64,000 nucleotides of DNA, from contig NZ_CP044285.1 in NCBI RefSeq assembly GCF_008728635.1, positions 992,001 to 1,056,000 on the forward strand, written 5' to 3'. The first letter of the stretch is position 1. Each line of letters starts with the position of its first letter. The notes under the pieces were generated by a model, which searched no databases, was not told the origin of the DNA, and worked only from the letters and a program-made list of their open reading frames with translations. This stretch comes from Hymenobacter baengnokdamensis. GTDB taxonomy: Bacteria; Bacteroidota; Bacteroidia; Cytophagales; Hymenobacteraceae. The position numbers and the translations under genes are program-made. Shown one piece after another: positions 7,219-15,622 of this stretch.

Positions 7219-9693
7219 CTATTTGAAGGCCAGCGGCACTACCACTTTCAAGCTCACCGTGCGGCCCATGTTAAACACGCCCCGGCGGCCCGTTACGTAG
7301 TTGAAATCTTCGTACTTCAGGCGGCTCAGGTGCGACTGGTAGGCCACGTCGAACAGGTTATTGGCCGTGATATAGAGCGAGAACAGGGTTTTGCCCTTGG
7401 CATCGGCCACATCGGTGCCCGCCCCGGCGTTAAAGAGCGTGTAGGCGGGCGTAGCCGTTTCGGTGTCGTAGGCGGCAAAGTAGCGGTTCTGGGCAAAGGT
7501 TTGCTCCAGCTGAAACCGGGCGTACACGTTGGTAAGTCGCTTGCCCTGACGCCGGAAGTTGCCACGCAGCTCCGACTGCAGGCGGTCGGCCGGGATGAAG
7601 GGCAGGTATTGCTGGTCGGCAGGTACGTCGAGCTGGCGGGCGCGTACCATCGCAAACGAGTTTTCGAAGTGCAGCCAATCGAGTGGGTGCGGGTGAAAAT
7701 CGAGCGTAACCTCGCCGCCCTGCAGCCGGGCCTGCCCCTGTACATAGTTAAAAAGTCCTATATTCGGTCCGGTCGAAACCAGGGAGTCGGTGCCGGCCCG
7801 GTTTAGCACCCGGCGCTCAAAAATGTAGTTGTTGATGCTGTTCTCAAAGGCATCAATCGTAAAGCGCACGTGGTCGGAAGTATAGCTCACGCCCGCATCT
7901 ACCTGCAGGCTGGTTTCGGCCTTAAGGCTGGGCGCGCCTACTTCGTAGCGAATGGTGCCCTCGTGCACGCCGTTGGCTCCCAGCTCGGCAATATTGGGCG
8001 CACGAAAGCCCCGCGATACGTTGGCCTTCACCGTGAGGCGGTCGCTCAGGTTGTAGGCCGCGCCCAGGCTGCCGCTATAGTTTTGAAACGTGCTCAGGAA
8101 GCCCGGAAACTTGGTTTCGGCCCCCGGCATGGTGGGCGCGGTGGGCTGCTCGGTAGTGGCGTCCAGGTATAGGCTTTGGGCCGAGATGCGGCGCACGTCG
8201 TAGCGCAGGCCGCCGCTGAGGTCGAGGCTGCCAAACGATTTTTTGAGTACCCCAAATACGCCGCCCTCCGTCATGTCGTAGGCCGGGATTAGAAATTCGG
8301 TGCCCAGGTTACGGTTTTGCTGGCGCAGGCCGGTGGTGCCCACGGCCAGGTTCCAGCCATTGAGCTCGGGCAGAAAATAGCGCACAGCATAGTCTACGGT
8401 GCGCAGCTGAAAGTAAAGCTGCGCCGCCTCGGGCGCAAGCGCGTTGCCGTACTCGCGGCGCAGGTTCTGCTGGTAATTTACCTGCAAGGCCAGCCGGCCG
8501 CCTTTCTGGCCGATAATAAAGCTGTTGTCGGTGCCCAGGCGCAGGTGGTTGACGAGCTGGCGCGGCACGGCCAGGCCATAGCCGCGGAGCTCGTCGTCGC
8601 TCACCACCCGCGACTGCACCTGGTTGCCCACCGCTACATCGCGTACAAAGCGCCCGCTCAGGCTGTCGCGCACGCCTTCTATCAGGCCCAGATTCTGGTT
8701 GAAGGTGCTGAAGGTGAGGTGCGAGTAGCCCCAGGCTTTGTTCAGGCCCAGGTAGCCGTTGGCGTCCCACTCATTGAAGCCCGAGTTGAAAACCCGGCCA
8801 TCGTAGCGGTTCTGGTAGTCGCCGGCCACCTTGCGGGTGCCGCGCACCAGCCAGTTCAGGCCGTTGATATTGCCCGCGTTTTCGAGCGAGTAGCCCTGTT
8901 GGTGGTTGTTGGTCTGGTAGTTGGCCGTAGCCGTGCCCGTGATGTGGCCTTCGGCGATGGGGTCGGGAGCCAGAAAGTTGATAACTCCCGCCATCGCATC
9001 CGAGCCATAGAGCAAGGAGCCGGGCCCTTTAATAATCTCGGCCCGGTCGATGCTGAACTCGTCAATCTCGATGCCGTGCTCGTCGCCCCACTGCTGACCT
9101 TCCTGCTTGGCGCCATTGTTGAGGGTCACCACGCGGTTGTAGCCCAGGCCCCGCACCACGGGCTTGCTGATGGCCGCGCCGGTCGTAATCTGGCTCACGC
9201 CCGGCGTGTGCGCAATGGCATCAATCACGTTGGTCGAGGACGTCTGATTGAGGCGGGTGCGGTCTATCACCGTGGTGGGCACCGGCGAGCGCCGCAACTC
9301 CGTAGCCTGCGACACGCCCGTCACCACTACCTGCCCGATTTCGGTGGCAGCGGGCGTCAGCTTCAGCTCCAAGAGCTGCCCGCTGTTGGTGTCAACCGTT
9401 TGAGTGATAGTATTGTACCCTAGCGATACTACCTGCATCGAAAACCGCCCCCTGGGCAGGTTGCTAAAGCTGAAGCGGCCGGTGGCATCGGAGGCAGTGC
9501 CTTGCTTAAGGTCGGGAAAAACGATGTTTGCCCCCGGTATGGCTTCGCCGGTGGCGGCATCGGTAAGGTGCCCGGCAAAGGTGACAGCCGCCCGGGACCG
9601 GGCCGGGGCAGCTGCCGGGGCCACCTGCCCCCGCACTGGCAATGAAAAGGATAGCGCGCTGACTAGCAGCGCAGGAGAGTAAGTGCGAAACAT
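7219..9693 (-). CDS. TonB-dependent receptor, probably for a metal or metal complex
   Basis: 824 residues from the ATG at 9693, which gives a proper signal peptide ending near VRGQ. Residues about 35-115 are a carboxypeptidase-regulatory-like beta domain (GEAIPGANIVFPD, then GRFSFSNLPRG). A plug domain follows with VVRGLGYNRVVTLNNG, IIKGPGSLLYGSDAMAGVINF and the rest of the outer-membrane barrel to the C-terminal Phe-Lys. The family takes up siderophores, cobalamin, sugars or metals with energy from TonB. A CDF exporter follows and a His/Cys protein precedes it, so a metal-linked substrate is inferred. Confidence 0.92.
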   Translation of the reverse strand: MFRTYSPALLVSALSFSLPVRGQVAPAAAPARSRAAVTFAGHLTDAATGEAIPGANIVFPDLKQGTASDATGRFSFSNLPRGRFSMQVVSLGYNTITQTVDTNSGQLLELKLTPAATEIGQVVVTGVSQATELRRSPVPTTVIDRTRLNQTSSTNVIDAIAHTPGVSQITTGAAISKPVVRGLGYNRVVTLNNGAKQEGQQWGDEHGIEIDEFSIDRAEIIKGPGSLLYGSDAMAGVINFLAPDPIAEGHITGTATANYQTNNHQQGYSLENAGNINGLNWLVRGTRKVAGDYQNRYDGRVFNSGFNEWDANGYLGLNKAWGYSHLTFSTFNQNLGLIEGVRDSLSGRFVRDVAVGNQVQSRVVSDDELRGYGLAVPRQLVNHLRLGTDNSFIIGQKGGRLALQVNYQQNLRREYGNALAPEAAQLYFQLRTVDYAVRYFLPELNGWNLAVGTTGLRQQNRNLGTEFLIPAYDMTEGGVFGVLKKSFGSLDLSGGLRYDVRRISAQSLYLDATTEQPTAPTMPGAETKFPGFLSTFQNYSGSLGAAYNLSDRLTVKANVSRGFRAPNIAELGANGVHEGTIRYEVGAPSLKAETSLQVDAGVSYTSDHVRFTIDAFENSINNYIFERRVLNRAGTDSLVSTGPNIGLFNYVQGQARLQGGEVTLDFHPHPLDWLHFENSFAMVRARQLDVPADQQYLPFIPADRLQSELRGNFRRQGKRLTNVYARFQLEQTFAQNRYFAAYDTETATPAYTLFNAGAGTDVADAKGKTLFSLYITANNLFDVAYQSHLSRLKYEDFNYVTGRRGVFNMGRTVSLKVVVPLAFK

Positions 9694-9771
9694 TTGAAAT
9701 AACGGAGCAGGAAGGAGGTGGAGCGCCGTGCGCTGCCAATGCACATGCTGGCTCCGCAAACAAACCCCAGC

Positions 9772-9820
9772 CAAAGGTCAGGGCCTGTTTGCATTTTCTC
9801 TAAAACCAAACCAGAGAAAA
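9772..9820 (-). promoter_or_regulatory. Putative promoter with inverted-repeat operator for the TonB receptor
   Basis: Read on the minus strand, a -7-like box GACCTTTG lies at 9779-9772, about 80 bases before the receptor ATG. Upstream, TTTTCTCT and AGAGAAAA (9794-9801 and 9813-9820, 11-base spacer) form a perfect 8-bp inverted repeat covering the expected -33 region. A repressor site is the inference; no regulator gene is nearby. Confidence 0.4.
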
Positions 9821-9923
9821 ATCGGAGCAGCCGGCCGGGAAAGCCGCATAGCATGCAGGTAAGAAGCCAAGCGAAAGCGCTGATTAACAGGTCGTGGCTC
9901 TTTAAAAAAGTCGCGGGTAGCCT

Positions 9924-10262
9924 CTAGCCCACGGGTGGGCCCCGCAGCGCGGTGCTGCGCAGGGCTACCGCCGAGCAAGCCAGCACCGCCGGTGCCGCCA
10001 GCGGCTGGTAGCACCGGCAGAAGCGCGGCTGGGGCAAAGCCAGCCGGCTGGACGCCTGAAAAGGCACATTGTAAAACTGCTCAGTCTGGCAGTGGCTATG
10101 GCGCGGACTCAGCAGCTTGCCTTTGGGGCGCTGGCTGGCCGTTAGCTCCGTGGTGTGGCCGTGGCTGTGCAACGCCAGTACCCACGCCTCGGGCAGCAGC
10201 GTCCGCAGCAGGCAGAGCAGCAAGAGCAGGGCGAGGTAGGGGCGTAAAATGGTCCGCAACAC
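9924..10262 (-). CDS. Small His/Cys-containing membrane protein linked to the TonB receptor/CDF cluster
   Basis: 112 residues. One N-terminal hydrophobic segment (LALLLLLCLLRTLLPEAWVL) acts as anchor or signal. It is followed by HSHGHTTE, then HSHCQTEQFYNVPF, and the protein ends with TALRGPP. I recall proteins of this layout (short, His-rich, Cys in HCxTxxFYNxPF, C-terminal LRGPP) immediately ahead of TonB receptors in Hymenobacteraceae. That is memory of context, not a named family. The His and Cys residues could bind a metal in the periplasm. It is the first gene of the minus-strand cluster. Confidence 0.7.
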   Translation of the reverse strand: MLRTILRPYLALLLLLCLLRTLLPEAWVLALHSHGHTTELTASQRPKGKLLSPRHSHCQTEQFYNVPFQASSRLALPQPRFCRCYQPLAAPAVLACSAVALRSTALRGPPVG

Positions 10263-10550
10263 GATAATGCTGAGTGAGCTTCTGTAAAGAGCCCGGTGGT
10301 AGCCAATGGTTGCATTGAGCAGGCAAATTCGCCCCAGGCTTCCGGCGCTTAACCTCAGCAGGTACTAATGCTGCATGGGCGGGCGCGGGTCGGTGGCGGT
10401 TTAGGGCGAGTAGCTGCCGAAGAATCTGCTGTGAGCAGCGTTGCTTCAAAGGCCGTCTTACTGGGTAAGTATAAGCAGGGCCAGGCCGAAATAAGCTTAA
10501 GGGATGCTAACTTGCCATGAGGTAGGCAGCATTACGCCTTTGGCTTCGGT

Positions 10551-11024
10551 TTGGGGAAATTAAATCTTGGTTTTATCTTATTTTCAGGGCTCCTGTTAGG
10601 AGGTCGCAGGGCGTGGGCGCAGGTGCCGGCGCTGCTGCCCGGCCGTTGGGAACTGCGTCAGGTCAGCTTTACGGCGGCCCAAACGGTGCCTCCCGAAGTG
10701 CTGGAGCAGATGAATAATCCGGAGGTAGCTGCGCTAAACCAAGAAGTAGTAAGTGGGCTTGCGCACCTGCTGGTTGAGTTCCGGCCCGATGGCAGCTATC
10801 AGTTTACGGTAGCGCGGCCGGGCCAGCCCGTTCGCCTCGAGACTGGTAGCTACGCAGTTAAGCAAGGAACGCTCTTTGCCCAAAGCCCGGCTACGGAAGG
10901 CGGCTCCTCATTCGATAACCAGCAGCTGATACAGGTAAGCCGCCGGAAGCTGGTAGTAGATTTTCTGGTGGGCGACGCCTTGCCCGGCGTACGCGAGGAA
11001 ATCGAGTACCGCCGGGTTCCCTAA
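10551..11024 (+). CDS. Secreted lipocalin-like protein
   Basis: 157 residues with a TTG start at 10551; no in-frame ATG is better placed. The signal peptide runs to about residue 24 (RRAWAQ). The mature part starts LLPGRWELRQVSF and continues as alternating hydrophobic strands (HLLVEFRPDGSYQFTV, LETGSYAVKQGTLF), the pattern of the lipocalin-like families that open with an L-x-G-x-W motif. The ligand is unknown. The gene stands alone, with about 290 bases of featureless DNA upstream. Confidence 0.7.
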   Translation: MGKLNLGFILFSGLLLGGRRAWAQVPALLPGRWELRQVSFTAAQTVPPEVLEQMNNPEVAALNQEVVSGLAHLLVEFRPDGSYQFTVARPGQPVRLETGSYAVKQGTLFAQSPATEGGSSFDNQQLIQVSRRKLVVDFLVGDALPGVREEIEYRRVP

Positions 11025-11149
11025 AAGAAGTCTAAAAAAAGTAACCGAAAAAAATCCAAAAACGACTACTTGTCGTACTTGTACAGCTTCCTGTAGACGT
11101 TAAGGATTGGCGGGCGCTGGTCTGGACACTGTTTACGGTAAATGAACAT

Positions 11150-11653
11150 ATGATTATCAATCAAATAGCTGAGTTTTGTATTCAGTACGATGAGACGTCA
11201 AGCCTGATGCGGGTGGCCTGGATGGCCGAGCGGAATATGGAGCGCTTTCAGCAGGCCTTTACGCAGCTGCACGTGCTGGTCAAGCAGCTTTGCGTAAAGC
11301 GTATAGTATTGGATTTAAATAGAATGCCTGATATTCCGGTGTACGACCAGCTGTGGTTGAGCACCCGGTTTATGCCGGCTCTTTTTACCGTGCCGCTTGA
11401 GCAGGTAGTGATTGTGCTTTCGGCGCAGCGCGTGTACAATCAGCAGGTAGTGGAAGGCGTGCTGATGGCTGTTGATGCTCAGCTGCCTTTCGAAGCGCAT
11501 TTTTTTACGCATCCTGCAGCCGCGCTGGCCTGGCTCACCGACGAGTCGCCCCGCCTGCCCGGCCTGTGGGCCGAGTGGGTGGATTATTTCGGTGATTTCT
11601 TCTCTTATTCCGACGAGGTGGCCGAGCCCCTGGCCGGCTACGAGCCTCAATAA
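11150..11653 (+). CDS. Protein of unknown function, STAS/SpoIIAA-like
   Basis: 167 residues, soluble, no signal peptide. The arrangement of two N-terminal strands, a helix (ERFQQAFTQLHVLVKQL), a strand with Asp (VKRIVLDLNRMP), then strand VVIVLSAQ and strand FEAHFFTHPAAALAWL resembles the SpoIIAA/STAS-like fold of small proteins seen across Hymenobacter. No catalytic residue is evident. A signalling or scaffold role is possible but not supported by neighbours. A clear terminator follows. Confidence 0.68.
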   Translation: MIINQIAEFCIQYDETSSLMRVAWMAERNMERFQQAFTQLHVLVKQLCVKRIVLDLNRMPDIPVYDQLWLSTRFMPALFTVPLEQVVIVLSAQRVYNQQVVEGVLMAVDAQLPFEAHFFTHPAAALAWLTDESPRLPGLWAEWVDYFGDFFSYSDEVAEPLAGYEPQ

Positions 11654-11710
11654 CCCCGTTTGCTGCCAACCTGACAGCCGGCAGCACCTTGGAACAGCCT
11701 TTGAAAAGCC

Positions 11711-11750
11711 AGGCTGACTGGCAGGCCCCGGCCTGTTAGTCAGCCTTTTG
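11711..11750 (+). terminator. Intrinsic terminator before htpG
   Basis: AGGCTGACT and AGTCAGCCT pair perfectly, with an inner GC-rich stem (CAGGCC/GGCCTG) and a following TTTTG. It closes the 11150-11653 transcript and separates it from htpG. Confidence 0.75.
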
Positions 11751-11782
11751 TTATTTCACCCAACCCTAAGTCAGCTATTCCG

Positions 11783-13612
11783 ATGTCCGAAACCGGCTCC
11801 ATTTCCATCCATACCGAGAACATCTTTCCTATTATTAAGAAGTTCTTATATTCTGACCATGAGATATTCTTGCGCGAATTGGTCAGCAATGCCGTCGATG
11901 CTACCCAGAAGCTCAAGAGCCTGGCCGCGCTGGGCGAGTACAAGGGCGAAGTGGGCGAGCTGAAAGTGCGCGTGACGGTAGACAAAGAAGCCCGCAAAAT
12001 CACGATTTCGGACCACGGCCTGGGCATGACGGCCGACGAAATCAAGAAGTACATCAACCAGATTGCCTTCTCCGGGGCCACCGAGTTTGTGGAGAAGTAC
12101 AAGGAGAAGGATGCGCAGGCTAAAGACCAGATAATCGGGCAGTTTGGCCTGGGTTTCTACTCGGCCTTCATGGTGGCCAGCGAGGTGGAGATATGGTCAA
12201 AATCCTATAAAGAGGACAGCGTTACGGCGCACTGGACCTGCGACGGCAGCACCCAGTACACCATCGACGAGCCTACCGGCGAGCACGCCAAGGCCGAGCG
12301 CGGCACCGACGTGGTGCTGCACGTCGCCGAAGACTCGGATGAGTTTCTGGAAGAAGCCCGGCTGCGCACCATTCTGAGCAAGTACTGCAAGTTTCTGCCC
12401 ATCCCGATTGAGTTTGAGGGCCAGCTGATTAACGATACGACGCCCATCTGGACCAAGCAGCCTTCGGAGCTGACCGACGAGGACTACAAGAAGTTCTACC
12501 AGGAGCTCTATCCGATGAGCATGGACGAGCCGCTGTTCTGGATTCACCTGAACGTGGACTATCCGTTTCACCTCACGGGTATTTTGTACTTCCCGAAGGT
12601 GAAGGACGAGCTGCAGTTCTCGCGCAACAAGATTCAGCTGTATTCGCGCCAGGTGTTTATCACCGACGAGGTGAAGGACGTAGTGCCCGAGTTTCTGATG
12701 CTGCTGCACGGCGTTATCGACTCGCCCGATATTCCGCTGAACGTATCGCGCTCTTTCCTGCAGGCCGACGCGGCGGTGCGCAAAATCAACACCTACATCA
12801 CCAAGAAAGTAGCCGATAAGCTGGCTGAGCTGTTCCGCAAGGACCGCCCCGGCTACGAGGAGAAATGGGCTGATATTGGCGTATTTGTGAAATACGGCAT
12901 GCTCTCGGACGAGAAATTCTACGACCGCGCCAAGGACTTCGTGCTGCTCAAAAGCGTAAGCGGCAAGCTTTACACGCTCACCGAGTACACCGAGCATATT
13001 CAGGCTAATCAGAAAGACAAAACGGACAATACGGTGGTGCTTTACACTACCGATGCCGAGGCCCAGCACGGCTTTGTGGCCGCCGCCCAGGAGCGGGGCT
13101 ACGACGTGCTGAATATGGACCAGGTGCTCGACGCGCACTTCATTGGCCAGCTAGAGCAGAAACTGGAAAAAACCACGTTTAAGCGCGTCGATTCGGCTAC
13201 CGTGGGCCAGCTTATCGAGAAGGAAGAAGCACCGGCCAGCGTACTCAGCGAAGACGACCACAAGAAGCTGGAGGAGCTCTTTACCAGCGCCATCAGCAAC
13301 CCCAGCATGCACGTCAAAGTGGCCCCGCTCTCGCCGCAGGATGCGCCGGTGGTTATTACCCAAAACGAGTTTATGCGCCGCATGAAAGACATGCAGCGCA
13401 CCGGCGGCGGAGGCGGCATGCAGATGTTCGGCTCACTGCCCGACTCGTTCGACGTGACGGTGAACGCCAACAGCCCCATTGCGCAAAAAGCCCTGGCCGA
13501 TGGCGGCGAAACCATTGCCAAGCAAGCCTTCGACCTGGCGCTGCTGGCGCAGGGCCTGCTGAAAGGCGAGGCCCTGACGGCCTTCGTGAAGCGCAGCACC
13601 GAGCTGCTGTAA
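11783..13612 (+). CDS. htpG: Molecular chaperone HtpG (HSP90)
   Basis: 609 residues, close to the usual 610-630. The GHKL ATP-binding domain carries FLRELVSNAVDA, the DHGLGM box and GQFGLGFYSAF. The middle domain has NVSRSFLQAD, and the C-terminal dimerisation domain follows to residue 609. HtpG is a cytosolic ATP-dependent dimeric chaperone for stress-damaged and some native clients. The start at 11783 gives the conserved ETGSISIHTENIFPIIKKF N-terminus. It is transcribed alone, between two terminators. Confidence 0.98.
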   Translation: MSETGSISIHTENIFPIIKKFLYSDHEIFLRELVSNAVDATQKLKSLAALGEYKGEVGELKVRVTVDKEARKITISDHGLGMTADEIKKYINQIAFSGATEFVEKYKEKDAQAKDQIIGQFGLGFYSAFMVASEVEIWSKSYKEDSVTAHWTCDGSTQYTIDEPTGEHAKAERGTDVVLHVAEDSDEFLEEARLRTILSKYCKFLPIPIEFEGQLINDTTPIWTKQPSELTDEDYKKFYQELYPMSMDEPLFWIHLNVDYPFHLTGILYFPKVKDELQFSRNKIQLYSRQVFITDEVKDVVPEFLMLLHGVIDSPDIPLNVSRSFLQADAAVRKINTYITKKVADKLAELFRKDRPGYEEKWADIGVFVKYGMLSDEKFYDRAKDFVLLKSVSGKLYTLTEYTEHIQANQKDKTDNTVVLYTTDAEAQHGFVAAAQERGYDVLNMDQVLDAHFIGQLEQKLEKTTFKRVDSATVGQLIEKEEAPASVLSEDDHKKLEELFTSAISNPSMHVKVAPLSPQDAPVVITQNEFMRRMKDMQRTGGGGGMQMFGSLPDSFDVTVNANSPIAQKALADGGETIAKQAFDLALLAQGLLKGEALTAFVKRSTELL

Positions 13613-13632
13613 GCGTAAGCTTTTAAGTTGAG

Positions 13633-13668
13633 AAAGCCCTGCTGCCAGATTGGCGGCGGGGCTTTTTG
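13633..13668 (+). terminator. Intrinsic terminator of htpG
   Basis: AAAGCCC pairs with GGGCTTT through a GC-rich stem (CTGCTGCC / GGCGGCGG) and ends in TTTTTG. Confidence 0.8.
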
Positions 13669-13778
13669 TTGGAAGGCGGTGGCGCATCTTTGTAGCTCGC
13701 TGCCAGCCGACTACCACGACGCGGCCCAAACTATAACGGGAAGCAGATATTCGATGCCATACTCTTTCCTATTCGCTT

Positions 13779-15419
13779 ATGAGAAACCTCCTTGCGCTAG
13801 CATTAGCTAGCCTACTGACTACCACGTCCGTCGCGCAGTCTGCCTCCCCAACAGCTGGTAGCCTGGCTACCAACCAAGTGCAGGTGGCTACCGGCCAGCT
13901 GGCTGGTGCTACGCTGCCCAGCGGCATCCATCGCTTTAGTGGGGTACCCTACGCCGCGCCGCCGGTAGGGCCGCTGCGCTGGCAGGCTCCGCAGCCCTCA
14001 CAGCCGTGGCAAGACGTGCGGACGGCCACGCAGTTTGGCCCGCGCGCAATGCAACTGCCGCTGTTTGGCGACATGAATTTCCGCTCGAATGGTGTGAGCG
14101 AAGATTGCCTGTATCTGAACGTGTGGACGGGTGCGCAGTCTGGCAAGGAGCGGCGGCCGGTGCTGGTGTACTTCTACGGCGGCGGCTTCGTGGCCGGCGA
14201 TGGCTCGGAACCGCGCTACGACGGCGAAGCCCTGGCCCGGCGGGGCATCGTAACCGTGACAGTTAATTACCGGCTCGGCGTGTTCGGCTTTATGGCTCAC
14301 CCCGAGCTAACCAAAGAATCGCCGCATCACGCTTCGGGCAACTACGGCCTGCTCGACCAGGCCGCCGCTATCCAGTGGGTGAAGAACAACATCGCCGCCT
14401 TTGGCGGTGACCCGCAGCGTATTACCATCGGGGGCGAGTCGGCCGGCTCGTTCTCGGTAAGCGCCCAAATGGCTTCGCCGCTGGCTAAGAAGCTGCTGGT
14501 GGGGGCCATCGGCGAAAGCGGCTCGCTGCTGGGCCTGCAGCCGCTGCCTACCCTGACGCAGGCCGAGCAAACCGGAGTAGCCTTCGCTAGTAGCCTGGGC
14601 GCTGGCTCGCTGGCGGCCTTGCGTGCGCTGCCGGCCCAGCAGCTTTTGGAGGCCAGTGGTAAAGAGGGTGCGCCGCACTTTTCTGCTATTGTGGATGGGT
14701 ACTTCCTGCCCCGGCCCCCAACGGAGATTTACGCCAGTGGCGCTCAGGCCGACGTGCCCCTGCTGGTGGGCTGGAACTCGCAGGAAATGGGATATCAGGC
14801 GCTGCTTGGGGCCGCCGCGCCCAACCTGGAAAGCTATCGTGCTGCCGTGCAGAAGCTGTATGGCGCGCAAGCCGGGGCCATCCTGAAGCTTTACCCCGCT
14901 ACCACCGACGTGCAGGTTGAGCAAGCGGCTACCGACCTGGCCAGCGACCGCTTCATTGCCTACAGCACCTGGAAGTGGGCCGACCTGCACGCCCAAACCG
15001 GCGACCAGCCCGTGTACCGCTATCTCTTTGCCCGCCCCCGCCCGGCCATGACGCCCGAGATGGGCAACGCTACCGCTGGCCTGGCCGGCGGTGTGGTAAA
15101 GGGCACCGGCAACGCCGCCCCCGCGCCGCCGGCCAAGGGCGCCGTGCATTCGGCCGAGATTGAATATGCACTGGGTAACCTGGCTACTAACAAAGTATAT
15201 GCCTGGACGCCTGACGATTATCTGGTGTCCAAAACCATGCAGGCTTACTTTGCCAACTTTATCAAAACCGGCAACCCCAACGGGGCAGTCCTGCCCAACT
15301 GGCCGGCCGCTGGCAAAGGGGCCGCTGGGCAGCTGCTGCGGCTGGATGTGACAACCAGAGCGGAAAGCGACCAGACCCGCGCCCGGTACCTACTGTTGGA
15401 GCAAGTCACGGCGAAGTAG
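13779..15419 (+). CDS. Secreted type-B carboxylesterase
   Basis: 546 residues, typical for the carboxylesterase/PnbA family of alpha/beta hydrolases, which split ester bonds. A signal peptide ends near SVAQ. Family motifs include FSGVPYAAPPVGPLRW, EDCLYLNVW, the oxyanion-hole FYGGGFVAGD, the nucleophile elbow GGESAGSFS (Ser221) and the catalytic His457 in KGAVHSAEIEYALGN. The catalytic acid is expected near residue 330. It is probably periplasmic or exported. A CATCTTTG box at 13685-13692 could be its promoter. Confidence 0.92.
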   Translation: MRNLLALALASLLTTTSVAQSASPTAGSLATNQVQVATGQLAGATLPSGIHRFSGVPYAAPPVGPLRWQAPQPSQPWQDVRTATQFGPRAMQLPLFGDMNFRSNGVSEDCLYLNVWTGAQSGKERRPVLVYFYGGGFVAGDGSEPRYDGEALARRGIVTVTVNYRLGVFGFMAHPELTKESPHHASGNYGLLDQAAAIQWVKNNIAAFGGDPQRITIGGESAGSFSVSAQMASPLAKKLLVGAIGESGSLLGLQPLPTLTQAEQTGVAFASSLGAGSLAALRALPAQQLLEASGKEGAPHFSAIVDGYFLPRPPTEIYASGAQADVPLLVGWNSQEMGYQALLGAAAPNLESYRAAVQKLYGAQAGAILKLYPATTDVQVEQAATDLASDRFIAYSTWKWADLHAQTGDQPVYRYLFARPRPAMTPEMGNATAGLAGGVVKGTGNAAPAPPAKGAVHSAEIEYALGNLATNKVYAWTPDDYLVSKTMQAYFANFIKTGNPNGAVLPNWPAAGKGAAGQLLRLDVTTRAESDQTRARYLLLEQVTAK

Positions 15420-15442
15420 CCCTTAATAGTCGATTGGGCTAC

Positions 15443-15499
15443 TCTGGCCGGAGCGCCCCGGAGCCAATCCGGCTGCTGGAGCGCTCCGGCCAGGTTTTT
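15443..15499 (+). terminator. Intrinsic terminator with perfect 13-bp stem
   Basis: CTGGCCGGAGCGC and GCGCTCCGGCCAG (15443-15455 and 15481-15493) pair perfectly. The loop contains a second small hairpin (CCGGAGCCAATCCGG). A T-run follows. Confidence 0.85.
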
Positions 15500-15564
15500 G
15501 GTGGGGAAAGCGGGCCCATTGGCAAGATAAAAGGGCTGGGTGAGGCTTTCGGCTTCATTTTAGC

Positions 15565-15596
15565 TTTAAGCTGGAGCTATTCGGCAAGTATTTTTG
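15565..15596 (+). promoter_or_regulatory. Bacteroidota-type promoter for the AsmA-family gene
   Basis: The -7 box TATTTTTG (15589-15596) matches TAnnTTTG exactly. A TTTA at 15565-15568, 20 bases upstream, fits the -33 position. The ATG follows 26 bases after the box. Confidence 0.6.
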
Positions 15597-15622
15597 TCTG
15601 ACATAGACTTAATGACTTCTTC

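Noticed and set aside
6520..7806. Open frame of 428 codons on the plus strand opposite the CDF and TonB genes
   Set aside because: It crosses two confidently identified minus-strand genes and the gap between them, and has no domain features.
8317..9423. Open frame of 368 codons opposite the TonB receptor gene
   Set aside because: Antisense shadow of a certain receptor gene; composition is Val/Ala/His-rich without motifs.
10096..10449. 117-codon minus-strand frame overlapping the small His/Cys gene
   Set aside because: The other frame carries a signal segment and His/Cys motifs, so this one is taken as a shadow.
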